From a virus, in the IMG/VR virus record IMGVR_UViG_3300021364_000078, positions 1 through 35,563 of that record: 35,563 nucleotides of DNA; one strand, written 5' to 3'. Both the position numbers and the translations under genes were made by a program. Numbering within the stretch: the stretch's first letter is position 1; every line of letters starts with the position of its first letter. This document shows positions 1 to 9,011 of this stretch, piece after piece. A model generated the notes under the pieces. It worked only from the letters and a program-made list of their open reading frames with translations. It was not told the DNA's origin and did no database searches.

Positions 1-116
1 GTAGCTGTAGTGGCAGCGTATGAGCATGGAGACATGAAGATGCGTATTTTGGAAGTAACTATCCGATGCTAGGCTTCGCTTTTATGGACAGGATCTACAA
101 AGGCGATTGTTGGTAA
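1..116 (+). pseudogene. C-terminal end of an upstream gene, apparently frameshifted
   Basis: The left edge cuts into a gene. Frame 1 reads VAVVAAYEHGDMK up to base 39 and then soon stops (TAG at 70-72). The frame starting at 39 carries on with a protein-like tail, beginning DAYFGSNYPMLGF and ending YKGDCW before TAA at 114-116. One extra G after base 39 would join the two into a continuous C-terminus. The terminator at 147-180 lies about 30 bases after the second stop, which fits 116 as the true gene end. In T4-like phages a baseplate wedge gene often precedes the fibre cluster, but too little is visible to name it. The shift may be a sequencing or assembly error, a real mutation, or less likely a recoding site; no canonical slippery heptamer is present. 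Confidence 0.5.
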
Positions 117-146
117 TCCTTAATCCAACCTATCAATATTATATAG

Positions 147-180
147 AAAGGTCTGCAACATAATTGCAGGCCTTTTTTTA
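147..180 (+). terminator. Rho-independent terminator
   Basis: AGGTCTGCA (149-157) pairs with TGCAGGCCT (165-173), nine pairs with one G-U, around a seven-base loop. A run of T follows and A residues precede it. It separates the truncated upstream gene from the fibre cluster. Confidence 0.85.
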
Positions 181-207
181 CACATTATAACCCATTTTTT
201 CTTATTT

Positions 208-215
208 GATAAATA
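208..215 (+). promoter_or_regulatory. Late promoter (GATAAATA) for the fibre cluster
   Basis: GATAAATA, followed by CTT, lies just after a terminator and about 80 bases before the first fibre-cluster gene. It differs by one base from the T4 late box TATAAATA. The same octamer recurs in most other gene gaps of this window and twice overlaps a stop codon near a gap, which supports it as the late promoter of this phage. The predicted leader is about 75 bases. Confidence 0.7.
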
Positions 216-296
216 CTTATGTCTAACAGCGAGCCGCGAGGCGGACTTATGCAGGAACCCACTGCGTAGACCTAGAACGTCAAAAAGGAGAAAACA

Positions 297-662
297 ATGG
301 GACGTCCAGTAAATAAAAGAAACTTCGGTGCAACCGGTGTTGATGCAACACCTACAGTGCCAATTAGATTCCACGATGGATCAAGCCTTATTGAAGGTAA
401 AATACTTTCACAAAGAGGAACAAACAAATTTAACTGCTCAAACGACGGTGATACAATCACAAGAATTTGCAGATTAACATCAGATGGTTCCGCTCCAAAT
501 GCAGAATTTGAAGCACAAATAATCGGTATAGCAGCAGGCGGTAATGCAGTAGCTATTAAAAAACTGTTTAACAGAACAGCAGTTGATTATGATAACAATC
601 GTTATACATGGACAACTGAAGACGACTCGACAGAATCACTACTACGTTTGACAGCTATCTAA
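297..662 (+). CDS. Small virion-associated protein, first gene of fibre cluster
   Basis: This is a 121-residue protein starting MGRPVNKRNFG, with a strong ribosome site (AAAAAGGAG) seven bases before ATG. It is polar, has two Cys residues (around 58 and 70), and no signal peptide or membrane segment. Its composition suggests a compact beta-rich fold. It is the first gene after the late promoter at 208, eleven bases ahead of the next structural gene, so it is probably co-expressed with the fibres. I recall similar proteins at the start of structural clusters in marine T4-like phages, but I cannot assign a function. A minor structural or fibre-attachment role is inference from position. Confidence 0.75.
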   Translation: MGRPVNKRNFGATGVDATPTVPIRFHDGSSLIEGKILSQRGTNKFNCSNDGDTITRICRLTSDGSAPNAEFEAQIIGIAAGGNAVAIKKLFNRTAVDYDNNRYTWTTEDDSTESLLRLTAI

Positions 663-673
663 GGACTTTATAG

Positions 674-1885
674 ATGGCCAGCAAGATTCAACGATTAGGC
701 GTAAAGGATTATAGGATTATTCTAGATACCGTAGGAGATGTCTCTGGCGGTGCTGATAATGCTTCAATCACATTGGATGTTGGTGAATTTGGTGCTGTTA
801 ATATAACCGGAGCACTAGATGTTGCCGGTGAACTTACTTCTATTTCTAGCACAGATTTAGAAGTTTCTGACAACATTATCTACATCAACGTTGGAGGTGG
901 ATCAGCAGGTGGTATACCTAACACAAATCCATTATTTGGACAAAGTGGTATCACTATAGAAAGATTTGCCATAGACGGTAATAATCCGCAGCTAGTCTTT
1001 GATGAAGCGTTAAGAACAATTGATGGTTCAAACTTTGGTGACCCTAGTATTTTACCAGGTAGAAAAGGTGCATTCAGTTTCCAATCTGAAAATTCAGGAG
1101 CAGATCCTGATACTAGACTTAGAACAAATTTTGGTTTATGGACACAGAGTGTAAGTGTTGCAGATGATCAAAATCTATATTTGTTAAACAACCAAGCTAC
1201 GGCAGGAGCAAATGTAGGAGATGCAGCTGAAGCTACCACAGGTATTGTTACAGTAAGAGGAACTGCATGGGAATTAGATGGTGGTAGCACTCTTGTTCCA
1301 TATGAGGAAAGAGTATTTCCATATGAAAACAGAGATGCAACTAGAAAGATTATCAATGTAGACGGTAATCAGGATAGACTAGCAAGTCCTCCAGATCAGG
1401 ATGCATTAGTAACAGTTAAAACATTAACAGACTATGTAAGAGATTATCACGAGTTCAATTACCAAGGTAAAATTGCAAAAGATTATATTTTTGGTAGTGA
1501 AACCAAAGTTGAAATTTTTGATGATGACGCCGACGGATTAGGTTCATTTAGAATCGACGTAGACGTTAACGGATCACCAAGTGCAAAGTTTTATTCTACA
1601 AGAGTAGAATTAAATCAAATACAAGTTTCGGCAACTGAAATATCTTCTATCGGTGCTAATACAAGTGTAACACTTAGAGGCAACGGCGAAGGTGTTGTAG
1701 TAGACGACTTCCAAGAGTTTACAGTTCAAGATCCTCTTACTGTTGATACACCAGTAGCAGGAACAAGAGTTTATGCTAATACTTTAGCAGACGGAGGCAC
1801 AGGACTTTACTTTGCACATCAAGACGGAACCAGAGATGAATTAGTTAGTAGAAATAAAGCATTACTTTTCAGTATAATATTTTAA
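674..1885 (+). CDS. Virion structural protein (fibre/adhesin-like), 403 aa
   Basis: This 403-residue protein starts MASKIQRLGVKDYRI after an AAGGA ribosome site. It is rich in Gly, Asp, Thr and Val and has short repeated beta-strand patterns such as ITLDVGEFGAVNITGALDVAG, typical of trimeric phage fibre shafts. The C-terminus (GTGLYFAHQDGTRDELVSR, then KALLFSIIF) resembles the conserved ending of structural proteins in marine T4-like phages. It has no catalytic motif, signal peptide or membrane segment. It sits between two small structural genes and ahead of a giant fibre gene, so a tail-fibre or baseplate-decorating role is likely; that role is inferred from composition and position. Confidence 0.75.
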   Translation: MASKIQRLGVKDYRIILDTVGDVSGGADNASITLDVGEFGAVNITGALDVAGELTSISSTDLEVSDNIIYINVGGGSAGGIPNTNPLFGQSGITIERFAIDGNNPQLVFDEALRTIDGSNFGDPSILPGRKGAFSFQSENSGADPDTRLRTNFGLWTQSVSVADDQNLYLLNNQATAGANVGDAAEATTGIVTVRGTAWELDGGSTLVPYEERVFPYENRDATRKIINVDGNQDRLASPPDQDALVTVKTLTDYVRDYHEFNYQGKIAKDYIFGSETKVEIFDDDADGLGSFRIDVDVNGSPSAKFYSTRVELNQIQVSATEISSIGANTSVTLRGNGEGVVVDDFQEFTVQDPLTVDTPVAGTRVYANTLADGGTGLYFAHQDGTRDELVSRNKALLFSIIF

Positions 1886-1895
1886 GGAAGCAAAA

Positions 1896-2228
1896 ATGGC
1901 AATAGCGAATACAACAATAAATTTAACAGACACTTTGATACTAACTGTTCCTGCTGATAAGTCTTATGCTATTACTACTATTTTGGTTTGCAACACTGCG
2001 GTAGACGACGGAACCGGTTTAAGCGATACAGGATTTGACATGCATGTTATTCCAAATGGACAAACAAAAACTGATACAAATCTAGTTATCAATAATGTAA
2101 GAGTAGCAGCGGAAGATACATTTACTTTTAATGTAGAAAGAATAGTATTAGAACAAGGCGATAGCGTGGTATTTGTTGGTAGAACACCGACAAATTTAAG
2201 TGCAACAATTAGTTATTTGGAAGTGTAA
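1896..2228 (+). CDS. Small beta-sandwich-like structural protein
   Basis: This 110-residue protein starts MAIANTTINLTDTLIL after AAGGAAG. Alternating hydrophobic and polar residues run almost end to end, with no helical stretch, which suggests a small beta-sandwich such as a fibre-tip or decoration domain. The stop codon is immediately followed by the ATG of the 2224-residue fibre, and the likely ribosome site for that gene (GGAAG, about 2219) lies inside this gene, so the two should be translationally coupled. Fixed pairing with a fibre gene suggests a fibre accessory, assembly or tip protein. I cannot name the family. Confidence 0.7.
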   Translation: MAIANTTINLTDTLILTVPADKSYAITTILVCNTAVDDGTGLSDTGFDMHVIPNGQTKTDTNLVINNVRVAAEDTFTFNVERIVLEQGDSVVFVGRTPTNLSATISYLEV

Positions 2229-5200
2229 ATGAAGTTTTTTAAGAGACAAACCATACATGAGAGAAAGGTCGGAGACGGTAGTATAATACTGACTGCTGAC
2301 GGTAATGTTGAAATTACTCCTCCAAGCGGAGAGGTAACAATAGATGGTAATGTCAACATTTCCGGAGATGCCTCTGGACCAAAAACAACTGATGTATTAT
2401 ATGTTAGCCAAGATGGCGACGATGCAAACGATGGGCGCAGCGAAGGAAAGTTTGGTGCTAAAAGAACTATCAAAAGTGCAGTAGAACAGTCTGTTCCTGG
2501 AACAACAATTATTGTTGCACCAGGTGATTACTATGAAAACAATCCAATTACTTTACCTGACTTTGTAACTATAACAGGGCAAGGCGAACTACGTAATACA
2601 AGAATATTTCCAAAAAATAACACACAAACAATTTTTTATGTAGGTAACGGTTGTTATCTATACCAGTTAACATTCCGTGGTTTAAGATATCCAGGCTGGT
2701 GTGCAGAAATACGTCCAGGCACACTTTGCACAACCTCACCTTATATTCAAAACTGCACAAACATGAATGGTCCTTGGCTTAATGATGGAACAGAATTTAT
2801 ACCTTTTGAAACAGTTCAAATAGAAGGCATCGAACCTAGTGCAAGACCACTGATGGTTGAGGATTATCCAGATTTACCATTTGACAAACAAATAAATGAC
2901 ACTGGCGGCGGTGGAGGTATGTATGTCGATGGTGACGCATACGATCCTGCTTCGCTTGTGTTTTCATTTGTTGCAGACGCATTTACGCAGATTGCTCAGG
3001 GTGGTATAGGATTCTGGATTGATAACTTTGGTTATACTCAAATCGTTTCTTGCTTTACAGTTTTCTGTTCAACAGGATTTAAAACTACAAACGGCGGTTA
3101 CCTGTCAATTTCAAACTCAGTTAGTGACTTTGGATTAGAAGGTTGTGTTGCTGACGGGTTTTATCCAATTGCATACACCACAGCAAAACCTACCCAAGAC
3201 TATTTTTCAAGTGTAGCTAGTGTGACTGTAGATAATCCTGGCGCAGGGTATACATCAGCACCTACAGTTACTTTTGAAGCACCTGAAGGTGCTGGCGGAA
3301 TTACTGCTACAGGCACAGCAGACATTGATAACACAACAGGTAGAGTTTCTGGAGTAACAATTCTAAATGGAGGAAGCGGGTATACTAGAATTCCTTCAGT
3401 TACATTTTCAGGAGGCGGACCTACTGTTGACGCCCAAGGTATTGTAAACTTATCAAGTAACACAGTTATACAAATTGACAGTTTGAGAGACAAGCCGGCA
3501 ACAGGTAGTATTATAAAATTCCAAGAGGACGACACATACTATTTCATTACTGGTTCTGAAATAGTTCAGCCTCCTTTTGTTTACGATGAGGACGTATGTA
3601 GAAGAGATACAAGGCGAATAATTGATGCTGTAACCGGGGATGTTGTTCTAGGAACAACCTATCAATCTCAAGCAGCAGCTACAAGTTATTTACGTGCTAC
3701 AGCAAGCAAAGTTTTACTCGATCAATTAGCACCTACAGTTTATGCATTAGAAGCAGCTAGAGACTACATGAAAGCTGAAATTACTAATGAAGCAATGAAG
3801 GATGAAATTGATCAGCGCTTTAACATTATTACCAGCACATTAAATGCGGGTGATAGCAGTGTTATACCAGAAGCTGGCAGTGATTTGGTTTTAAATGATC
3901 TACCAGATATTGATCCAGGTATAAAACAAGCTAAAGACAACATCTTAGATAATAGAGATTTTATTATTGAAGAAGTAACTGCATACATAAACGATCAGTT
4001 TACAGAACTCAGCTACAACCAATTGCAATATGAAGAAGATATGCAAAATCTAATAAAAGGTATTGCAATGTATGTTGCTTTAGGCAGCAATCAACATGTT
4101 GTTAGATTAGGACAAGAAATTGAGATTAGAGCTAGATTTAAAACATTGTATATCAACAGTTTTAAATTTATACAAAATGCACTAGAAAATCTTGCTCAAG
4201 TCCAAGCAGATGCTACAGCTTTAGAGCGTGTAACTGAAGGAATGAATACGTTTGTTAACATCACAGACGATGGCGATAGCAGTCTTATTGTAATCGATAT
4301 TCCAAATCACGATGGTGCATCAGGAACTTCAAATCCAAAAGACGCAAAGGATCAATTGCTTGCAAACAAAGATTTTATAACAGCTGAATTTGTTGCCTAT
4401 ATACAAAATGAAAATCCTGATTTTACAATTGATGCAGCACAGTTTGAATTAGACTTTGAAAGATTTGTAGAAGCATTAGCATTTGACGTGTTGTATGGTG
4501 GCGATAGTGCTACAGTGCAAGAAACCAAATACTATTATGGAAATTTTGATTTTACTGCTCTAGAGTCAACTGAATTACAAACAATGGTTGATGCATTTGC
4601 AAGAATGAGATTTGTATTAGGAAGAGTTGTTAGAGGACTATTTGTAACAAAAACACCAGGCAATGCTGAATCACAGGACTTTTCACAACTAACAGCAACA
4701 GCCAGTGAAGCTGATGCTATTGATGCTTTGTTATTCAACACACAAGATGTTATTGAAAATCTTACACTTACAAGATTGCCTACTGAAAAAACATATCCAG
4801 TTTTTGAAACAGAAGCGCAAGCATTGCAAGATGCAGCAAACACAGTATTAGGCCAAGAAACAATAATTATAGCTAATGCACAAGCAGATATAAATGCTAC
4901 ATATCCTACGCTTACTTACAACATAGACAAGTGTAAACGTGATGTAGGATATATTATTGATGCTGTGTATATTGATGCACAATTGGAATCAAACCACAAC
5001 AGTATTACAGCCGGTCTTGCTTATCACAGAGCAAACACTGCGTATTTGAATGTTGAACAAAAGCCAGCAACAATTATAGCATTATTAGAAGCTAAAAGAT
5101 TGAGTGTAGATGCAGCAGCTAGAGATGTAAATTTTGCTAATAGAGTAGATGCTCTTTGGACAGATGTAATCAATCTAATACAATATGATCAGTTACCAAG

Positions 5201-8200
5201 CGAAGGAACTGAATATACTGTTCCTGGCCCAGCAAGCAATGAACTTATATACACACGAGATCAGTTGGTAGCCAACAGAGATTTCTTAAAAGCAGAAACC
5301 ACTGCATACATTAACAACAACTACTTTGTATACGACCAAGCCAAGTGCGAAAGAGACACTGGTTTAATTATTGATGCTGCTTATTATGATGCTGCATTAG
5401 GAACGAATTACAATGCAGTAACAGCAGGTCTTGCTTATCAGAGAGCAAACAGTGCATATGTTCAAAGCGATCAACAAACAGAAACTGTTGCTGCAATCAA
5501 TTTTGCAAAAGGCGAAGCTAGCACAGCAACAGCAGGCGATGCTACTGCACAAAGTCGTGTTGAAGCAGCATTTGATGAAGTAGTTGATATTATTGTTAAC
5601 GGAACAACCAGCACAGATGATGCTGCTGATACACTAGTATGGAACACAGTAAACTTACAAACTGCATTTCAGGTTCAAGCAAAAAATCAACTGCAAAATA
5701 ACAGAGAATTTTTAGCAGCAGAAGCAGTAGCATTTATTGAAAATAACTATGTAAACTTTACTTACGACCAGGCCAAGTGTGAAAGAGATATTGGCCTAAT
5801 GTTGGATGCAGTAGCACTTGATGTTGCACTTGGAACAAACTATAACAGTGTTACAGCAGGTCTTGCTTATCAGAGAGCAAGTAGCAGTGTAGTTCAAGAC
5901 GGTCAGCTATTACAGACAAAAGCAGCAATTGAATTTTTAAGAGATGCAACAGTTCTTTTAGGATTTACTCAAGATGCAGAAACAAGAGTATTAGCAGGTT
6001 TTAACGAAATAATTGATATACTTGAAAATGGAGTTGTTAGCACAGATACAGCAGCAGATGCATTGGTATTTCCAACTCCAACAGGAGCAAGTGCAGACAA
6101 AGTTGCAGCAAAAGATCAATTAATTGCAAATAAAGAATTTATAAAAGATGAAATTATAGCATGGATTGCTGCAAACTTTCCAAGTCTAACATATGACTCA
6201 ACCAAATGCGAAAGAGATGTTGGTTATATTGTTGATGCATTGTGTCATGATATTTTATACGGAGGAAACTTTGCAACTCGAACAGTGGCAAACAGCTACT
6301 TTGTAGATGGAGTCAGTCAACTAGGCGATCCTGCAGAAGAAGCTGCAACGGCAGATGCTTATGGAAGATTAGCAGATATTGTAGGCGATATTGTAATTGA
6401 AGCTGCTGTAGTTAAAACACCAGCAAACGCATTAAATCAAGACACAACAGGCACTCCAGCAAGCTCTACAGAAGCAGATGAAGTATCGGGCTTAGTCCAA
6501 GTTATAAGACAAGTTATTGCAGATGGCAATTTAACAAGTCTTCCAACAGAACAACTTCCTAGTGTGCTTTGGGCAACAGTAGATTATCAGCAAGGTTACA
6601 ATACTATTAAAGGCAACAAAGTATTGCTTCAAACTGATACAACTGACTTTATATCAGATACCTTCCAAAGTTTTACATTTAACACTGATAAATGTAATAG
6701 AGACACAAAATACATTGTTGATGCACTAACGTATGATATCTTTTATGGTGGTAATAGTGCAAGTGTTGAAGCAGCAAGAAGCTACTTTGTTGGTGCCGTT
6801 AGTCAAGTTGCTGGACAGCAAACCGAAACAGCAAATGCCTTAGCATATATTTCTACAATAATTAGAGATGTGTTACTAGATGTAGCGGTTGCAAATCCAG
6901 AACAAACTGATGAAACACAAGATACAACTGCAAGCACTGCTACTAATGATGAAGTTACAAAAGCACAATCATTACTACAGACTTTCCAGGATGTAATTAT
7001 CAACGGAATTGATAATCTTCCTACTGTAACTTATCCAAATGCAAATCCAATTACACCAAGTGAATTAAGCATACAGGCTGCTGTTGATAATTTAGCATCT
7101 GAAAAATCTACTATTATTACAGATACAATAGACTTTATTTCAACTACATACAATGGATTTAGTTATGACGAAGATAAATGTGCTAGAGATGTAGGATACA
7201 TTGTTGACGCTGTTGTTCACGATGCATTATACACAGGTAATTATGCTACACTGGTAGCAACTAATGCTTATTTCTTAGGAGCAGCGCAATACATTCCTCC
7301 TAGTCAGGTTTCACAAACTGTAGATGCATTTACACATTTGAAATCAGTAGCAGGTGAATGTATTAAAGGTGTTGCTGTTACTCCTACACCAGGAAATGCA
7401 GAAACACAAGTTTTAGGTGGAAATTACGGCACCACAATAGAAGAAGCAACATGCGATGATTTATTTGATCTTGTAATTGATGCTATTAATACAGGTGGCA
7501 CAGTAGGACCTCAGTATACACAAGTATTACCAGACTTTACTTGGTTAAGTGATGCAACAAAATTGGTTGCAGCAGATCTACTAAGTCAAAAAGCCATAAT
7601 ACAAAACACTGTTATTACATACATTACTGATAACTTAATTGGTTTCGAATACAATATTGACAAGTGTAAAAGAGATACAGGTTATATTATTGATTCTGCA
7701 ATATACGATATGATGTATGGCGGTAACAAGCAAACTAAACGTGCAGCAGAAGCATATTATAATGGAGCAATCCTAGGTGCTGCAAAAGTCGGAAATGCAG
7801 ATCAAACCTTAGTAACTGCCTATACATATTATCATTTGGCAAATGTAATGCAAAAGGTAGCAAACAATGTTGCTATCACAAAGAGTTATAATAACCCGGA
7901 AACGCAAGATTTAAGTATACCAGATGGATCTACCATAGGCGGTGATACATTAAAAATACTAGTTGATAGAATAGGTTTAGCTATACAACAAGAGTATACT
8001 ACAGGTTGGACACAACTAGAACACAACTATCTATTAGGTAGTAGTGAATACTTAGAAGATCGAAATACAATTCTCGAAGCCGAAGATTCAATTGTAGATA
8101 ATACTATTGCAGACTTGAATTTACAATTTGGTGGTATTGCTAACATTACAGTATTCCCAGGAGTTGTAAGTGTAACTACAGATAAATTTGCTGCACTTTA

Positions 8201-8903
8201 TAACGTGTCAACTATTTCAACATCGGGTCATGCCTTTGAATACGTAGGTGCTGGTATAACATACAATGCACTTCCGTTCTTTGGCGGAACTGCAATACCT
8301 GAAGAAGAAATTAAAGAATCAAACCAAGGTAAAGTGTTTGCCGGAGGCACAGTTGACCAAATTGGTAACTTTAGAGTTGGTAACTTCTTTGCAGTAAATG
8401 CTCTTAATGGTAGTATTACACTTAACGCTAATCAATTAAACCTAAGCGGTTTAACAAGTATTGGACCACTGATTAGAGACGGTGTGCCAGTTGGTGTTGA
8501 GATGAAAGAAATCAGCAACAACCCAGCATTGTTAGCAAGCACAGGTGCAATAGATGCAAACACTGTTCCTACACAAGCAGCAGTTTCAACATATGTTGAA
8601 AACAGATACTTAAACAAACTTACAGGTGGCACTGTAAACGGTAGCACAACGTTTGATATTGACGTAACTGTTGACGGAACTTTAATTCTAACAAATAACG
8701 ATTTAGAAGTTCAATACGGCGGAACGGGTGTAAGCGAATTCACAGAAGATGGTATTTTGTATGGTGACACTGCTAACCCTATAAAAGTTACGGCAGCAGC
8801 AGGCACATCCGATGCAACAGACAGTTTCCAAATACTCACTGTAACAAGTGATGTTGATAGCACTCCAATATGGACTGACACAATTGATGGTGGTAGCTTC
8901 TAA
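2229..8903 (+). CDS. Giant fibre-like structural protein with K-C-x-R-D repeats, 2224 aa
   Basis: This is a very large virion protein, probably a tail fibre or side appendage. Residues about 55-330 look like a right-handed beta-helix (pectin-lyase type): VYVSQDGDDANDG, then short strand repeats and SPYIQNC near 171. Residues about 335-400 hold two G-x-GYT repeats (PGAGYTSAPTVTF, GGSGYTRIPSVTF). From about 450 to 1950 there are ten copies of a mainly helical repeat keyed by K-C-x-R-D-x-G-Y-I-I-D-A; the Cys is at 457, 902, 1040, 1184, 1327, 1489, 1651 and 1813, and two copies near 601 and 739 lack it. A module near 2003 (GAGITYNALPFFGG) and a GGTGV segment near 2164 end the protein. Start is coupled to the gene before. 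It is a paralogue of the 3253-residue protein downstream but lacks its S74 chaperone. Host-binding function is inference. Confidence 0.85.
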   Translation: MKFFKRQTIHERKVGDGSIILTADGNVEITPPSGEVTIDGNVNISGDASGPKTTDVLYVSQDGDDANDGRSEGKFGAKRTIKSAVEQSVPGTTIIVAPGDYYENNPITLPDFVTITGQGELRNTRIFPKNNTQTIFYVGNGCYLYQLTFRGLRYPGWCAEIRPGTLCTTSPYIQNCTNMNGPWLNDGTEFIPFETVQIEGIEPSARPLMVEDYPDLPFDKQINDTGGGGGMYVDGDAYDPASLVFSFVADAFTQIAQGGIGFWIDNFGYTQIVSCFTVFCSTGFKTTNGGYLSISNSVSDFGLEGCVADGFYPIAYTTAKPTQDYFSSVASVTVDNPGAGYTSAPTVTFEAPEGAGGITATGTADIDNTTGRVSGVTILNGGSGYTRIPSVTFSGGGPTVDAQGIVNLSSNTVIQIDSLRDKPATGSIIKFQEDDTYYFITGSEIVQPPFVYDEDVCRRDTRRIIDAVTGDVVLGTTYQSQAAATSYLRATASKVLLDQLAPTVYALEAARDYMKAEITNEAMKDEIDQRFNIITSTLNAGDSSVIPEAGSDLVLNDLPDIDPGIKQAKDNILDNRDFIIEEVTAYINDQFTELSYNQLQYEEDMQNLIKGIAMYVALGSNQHVVRLGQEIEIRARFKTLYINSFKFIQNALENLAQVQADATALERVTEGMNTFVNITDDGDSSLIVIDIPNHDGASGTSNPKDAKDQLLANKDFITAEFVAYIQNENPDFTIDAAQFELDFERFVEALAFDVLYGGDSATVQETKYYYGNFDFTALESTELQTMVDAFARMRFVLGRVVRGLFVTKTPGNAESQDFSQLTATASEADAIDALLFNTQDVIENLTLTRLPTEKTYPVFETEAQALQDAANTVLGQETIIIANAQADINATYPTLTYNIDKCKRDVGYIIDAVYIDAQLESNHNSITAGLAYHRANTAYLNVEQKPATIIALLEAKRLSVDAAARDVNFANRVDALWTDVINLIQYDQLPSEGTEYTVPGPASNELIYTRDQLVANRDFLKAETTAYINNNYFVYDQAKCERDTGLIIDAAYYDAALGTNYNAVTAGLAYQRANSAYVQSDQQTETVAAINFAKGEASTATAGDATAQSRVEAAFDEVVDIIVNGTTSTDDAADTLVWNTVNLQTAFQVQAKNQLQNNREFLAAEAVAFIENNYVNFTYDQAKCERDIGLMLDAVALDVALGTNYNSVTAGLAYQRASSSVVQDGQLLQTKAAIEFLRDATVLLGFTQDAETRVLAGFNEIIDILENGVVSTDTAADALVFPTPTGASADKVAAKDQLIANKEFIKDEIIAWIAANFPSLTYDSTKCERDVGYIVDALCHDILYGGNFATRTVANSYFVDGVSQLGDPAEEAATADAYGRLADIVGDIVIEAAVVKTPANALNQDTTGTPASSTEADEVSGLVQVIRQVIADGNLTSLPTEQLPSVLWATVDYQQGYNTIKGNKVLLQTDTTDFISDTFQSFTFNTDKCNRDTKYIVDALTYDIFYGGNSASVEAARSYFVGAVSQVAGQQTETANALAYISTIIRDVLLDVAVANPEQTDETQDTTASTATNDEVTKAQSLLQTFQDVIINGIDNLPTVTYPNANPITPSELSIQAAVDNLASEKSTIITDTIDFISTTYNGFSYDEDKCARDVGYIVDAVVHDALYTGNYATLVATNAYFLGAAQYIPPSQVSQTVDAFTHLKSVAGECIKGVAVTPTPGNAETQVLGGNYGTTIEEATCDDLFDLVIDAINTGGTVGPQYTQVLPDFTWLSDATKLVAADLLSQKAIIQNTVITYITDNLIGFEYNIDKCKRDTGYIIDSAIYDMMYGGNKQTKRAAEAYYNGAILGAAKVGNADQTLVTAYTYYHLANVMQKVANNVAITKSYNNPETQDLSIPDGSTIGGDTLKILVDRIGLAIQQEYTTGWTQLEHNYLLGSSEYLEDRNTILEAEDSIVDNTIADLNLQFGGIANITVFPGVVSVTTDKFAALYNVSTISTSGHAFEYVGAGITYNALPFFGGTAIPEEEIKESNQGKVFAGGTVDQIGNFRVGNFFAVNALNGSITLNANQLNLSGLTSIGPLIRDGVPVGVEMKEISNNPALLASTGAIDANTVPTQAAVSTYVENRYLNKLTGGTVNGSTTFDIDVTVDGTLILTNNDLEVQYGGTGVSEFTEDGILYGDTANPIKVTAAAGTSDATDSFQILTVTSDVDSTPIWTDTIDGGSF
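3576..8090 (+). repeat. Ten-unit protein repeat array (K-C-x-R-D repeats)
   Basis: This coding repeat encodes units with the pattern (F/L)-x-Y-(N/D)-x-x-K-C-x-R-D-x-x-x-I-(I/V)-D-A, a nearby YGGN or LGTN segment, and downstream (L/F)-P-T and N-(K/R)-x-F-I segments. Cys codons lie at 3597, 4932, 5346, 5778, 6207, 6693, 7179 and 7665. The last four are exactly 486 bases apart, while earlier units are 414-432 bases long. Two units without Cys are centred at 4029 and 4443. DNA identity between units is modest, so these are old duplications. Confidence 0.85.
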
Positions 8904-8918
8904 AAAGCTACCACTTTT
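8890..8918 (+). terminator. Terminator overlapping the stop codon of the 2224-aa fibre
   Basis: GTGGTAGCTT (8890-8899) pairs perfectly with AAGCTACCAC (8905-8914) around a five-base loop, followed by TTTT. The left arm encodes the last residues of the fibre and the loop contains its TAA stop, so the terminator is built into the coding end. Confidence 0.85.
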
Positions 8919-8926
8919 ACTCCTAT

Positions 8927-8934
8927 GATAAATA
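8927..8934 (+). promoter_or_regulatory. Late promoter (GATAAATA) for the 3253-aa fibre
   Basis: GATAAATA starts nine bases after the T run of the preceding terminator and 85 bases before the next ATG. The expected start, about six bases after the box, is near 8940. The giant fibre gene therefore has its own late transcript. Confidence 0.7.
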
Positions 8935-8936
8935 AC

Positions 8937-8961
8937 TTTATAACGATTTCTATCGTATAAA
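8937..8961 (+). promoter_or_regulatory. 5' leader hairpin of the 3253-aa fibre transcript
   Basis: TTTATAACGAT (8937-8947) pairs with ATCGTATAAA (8952-8961) with one bulged A and a TTCT loop. It sits at the predicted 5' end of the late transcript. No T run follows, so it is not a terminator; a 5'-end stabilising role is inference. Confidence 0.5.
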
Positions 8962-9011
8962 AACGGGCGTCTGCATAGACCTGACCCAGACCTAAATAGG
9001 AGGCAGCCGTA

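Noticed and set aside
30-45. Programmed -1 frameshift as explanation for the broken left-edge gene
   Set aside because: The site reads C ATG AAG AT, which is not a slippery heptamer, and no clear downstream pseudoknot was seen. A lost base is simpler, though not proven.
120-374. Minus-strand frame of 84 codons over the first terminator and promoter
   Set aside because: It runs through the terminator, late promoter and start of a well-supported plus-strand gene, and its Cys- and Trp-rich product looks random.
3576-8090. Regular spacing considered as a DNA repeat or CRISPR-like array
   Set aside because: The repeats are protein repeats with low DNA identity and long 414-486 base periods inside an open frame; there are no short identical direct repeats with spacers.
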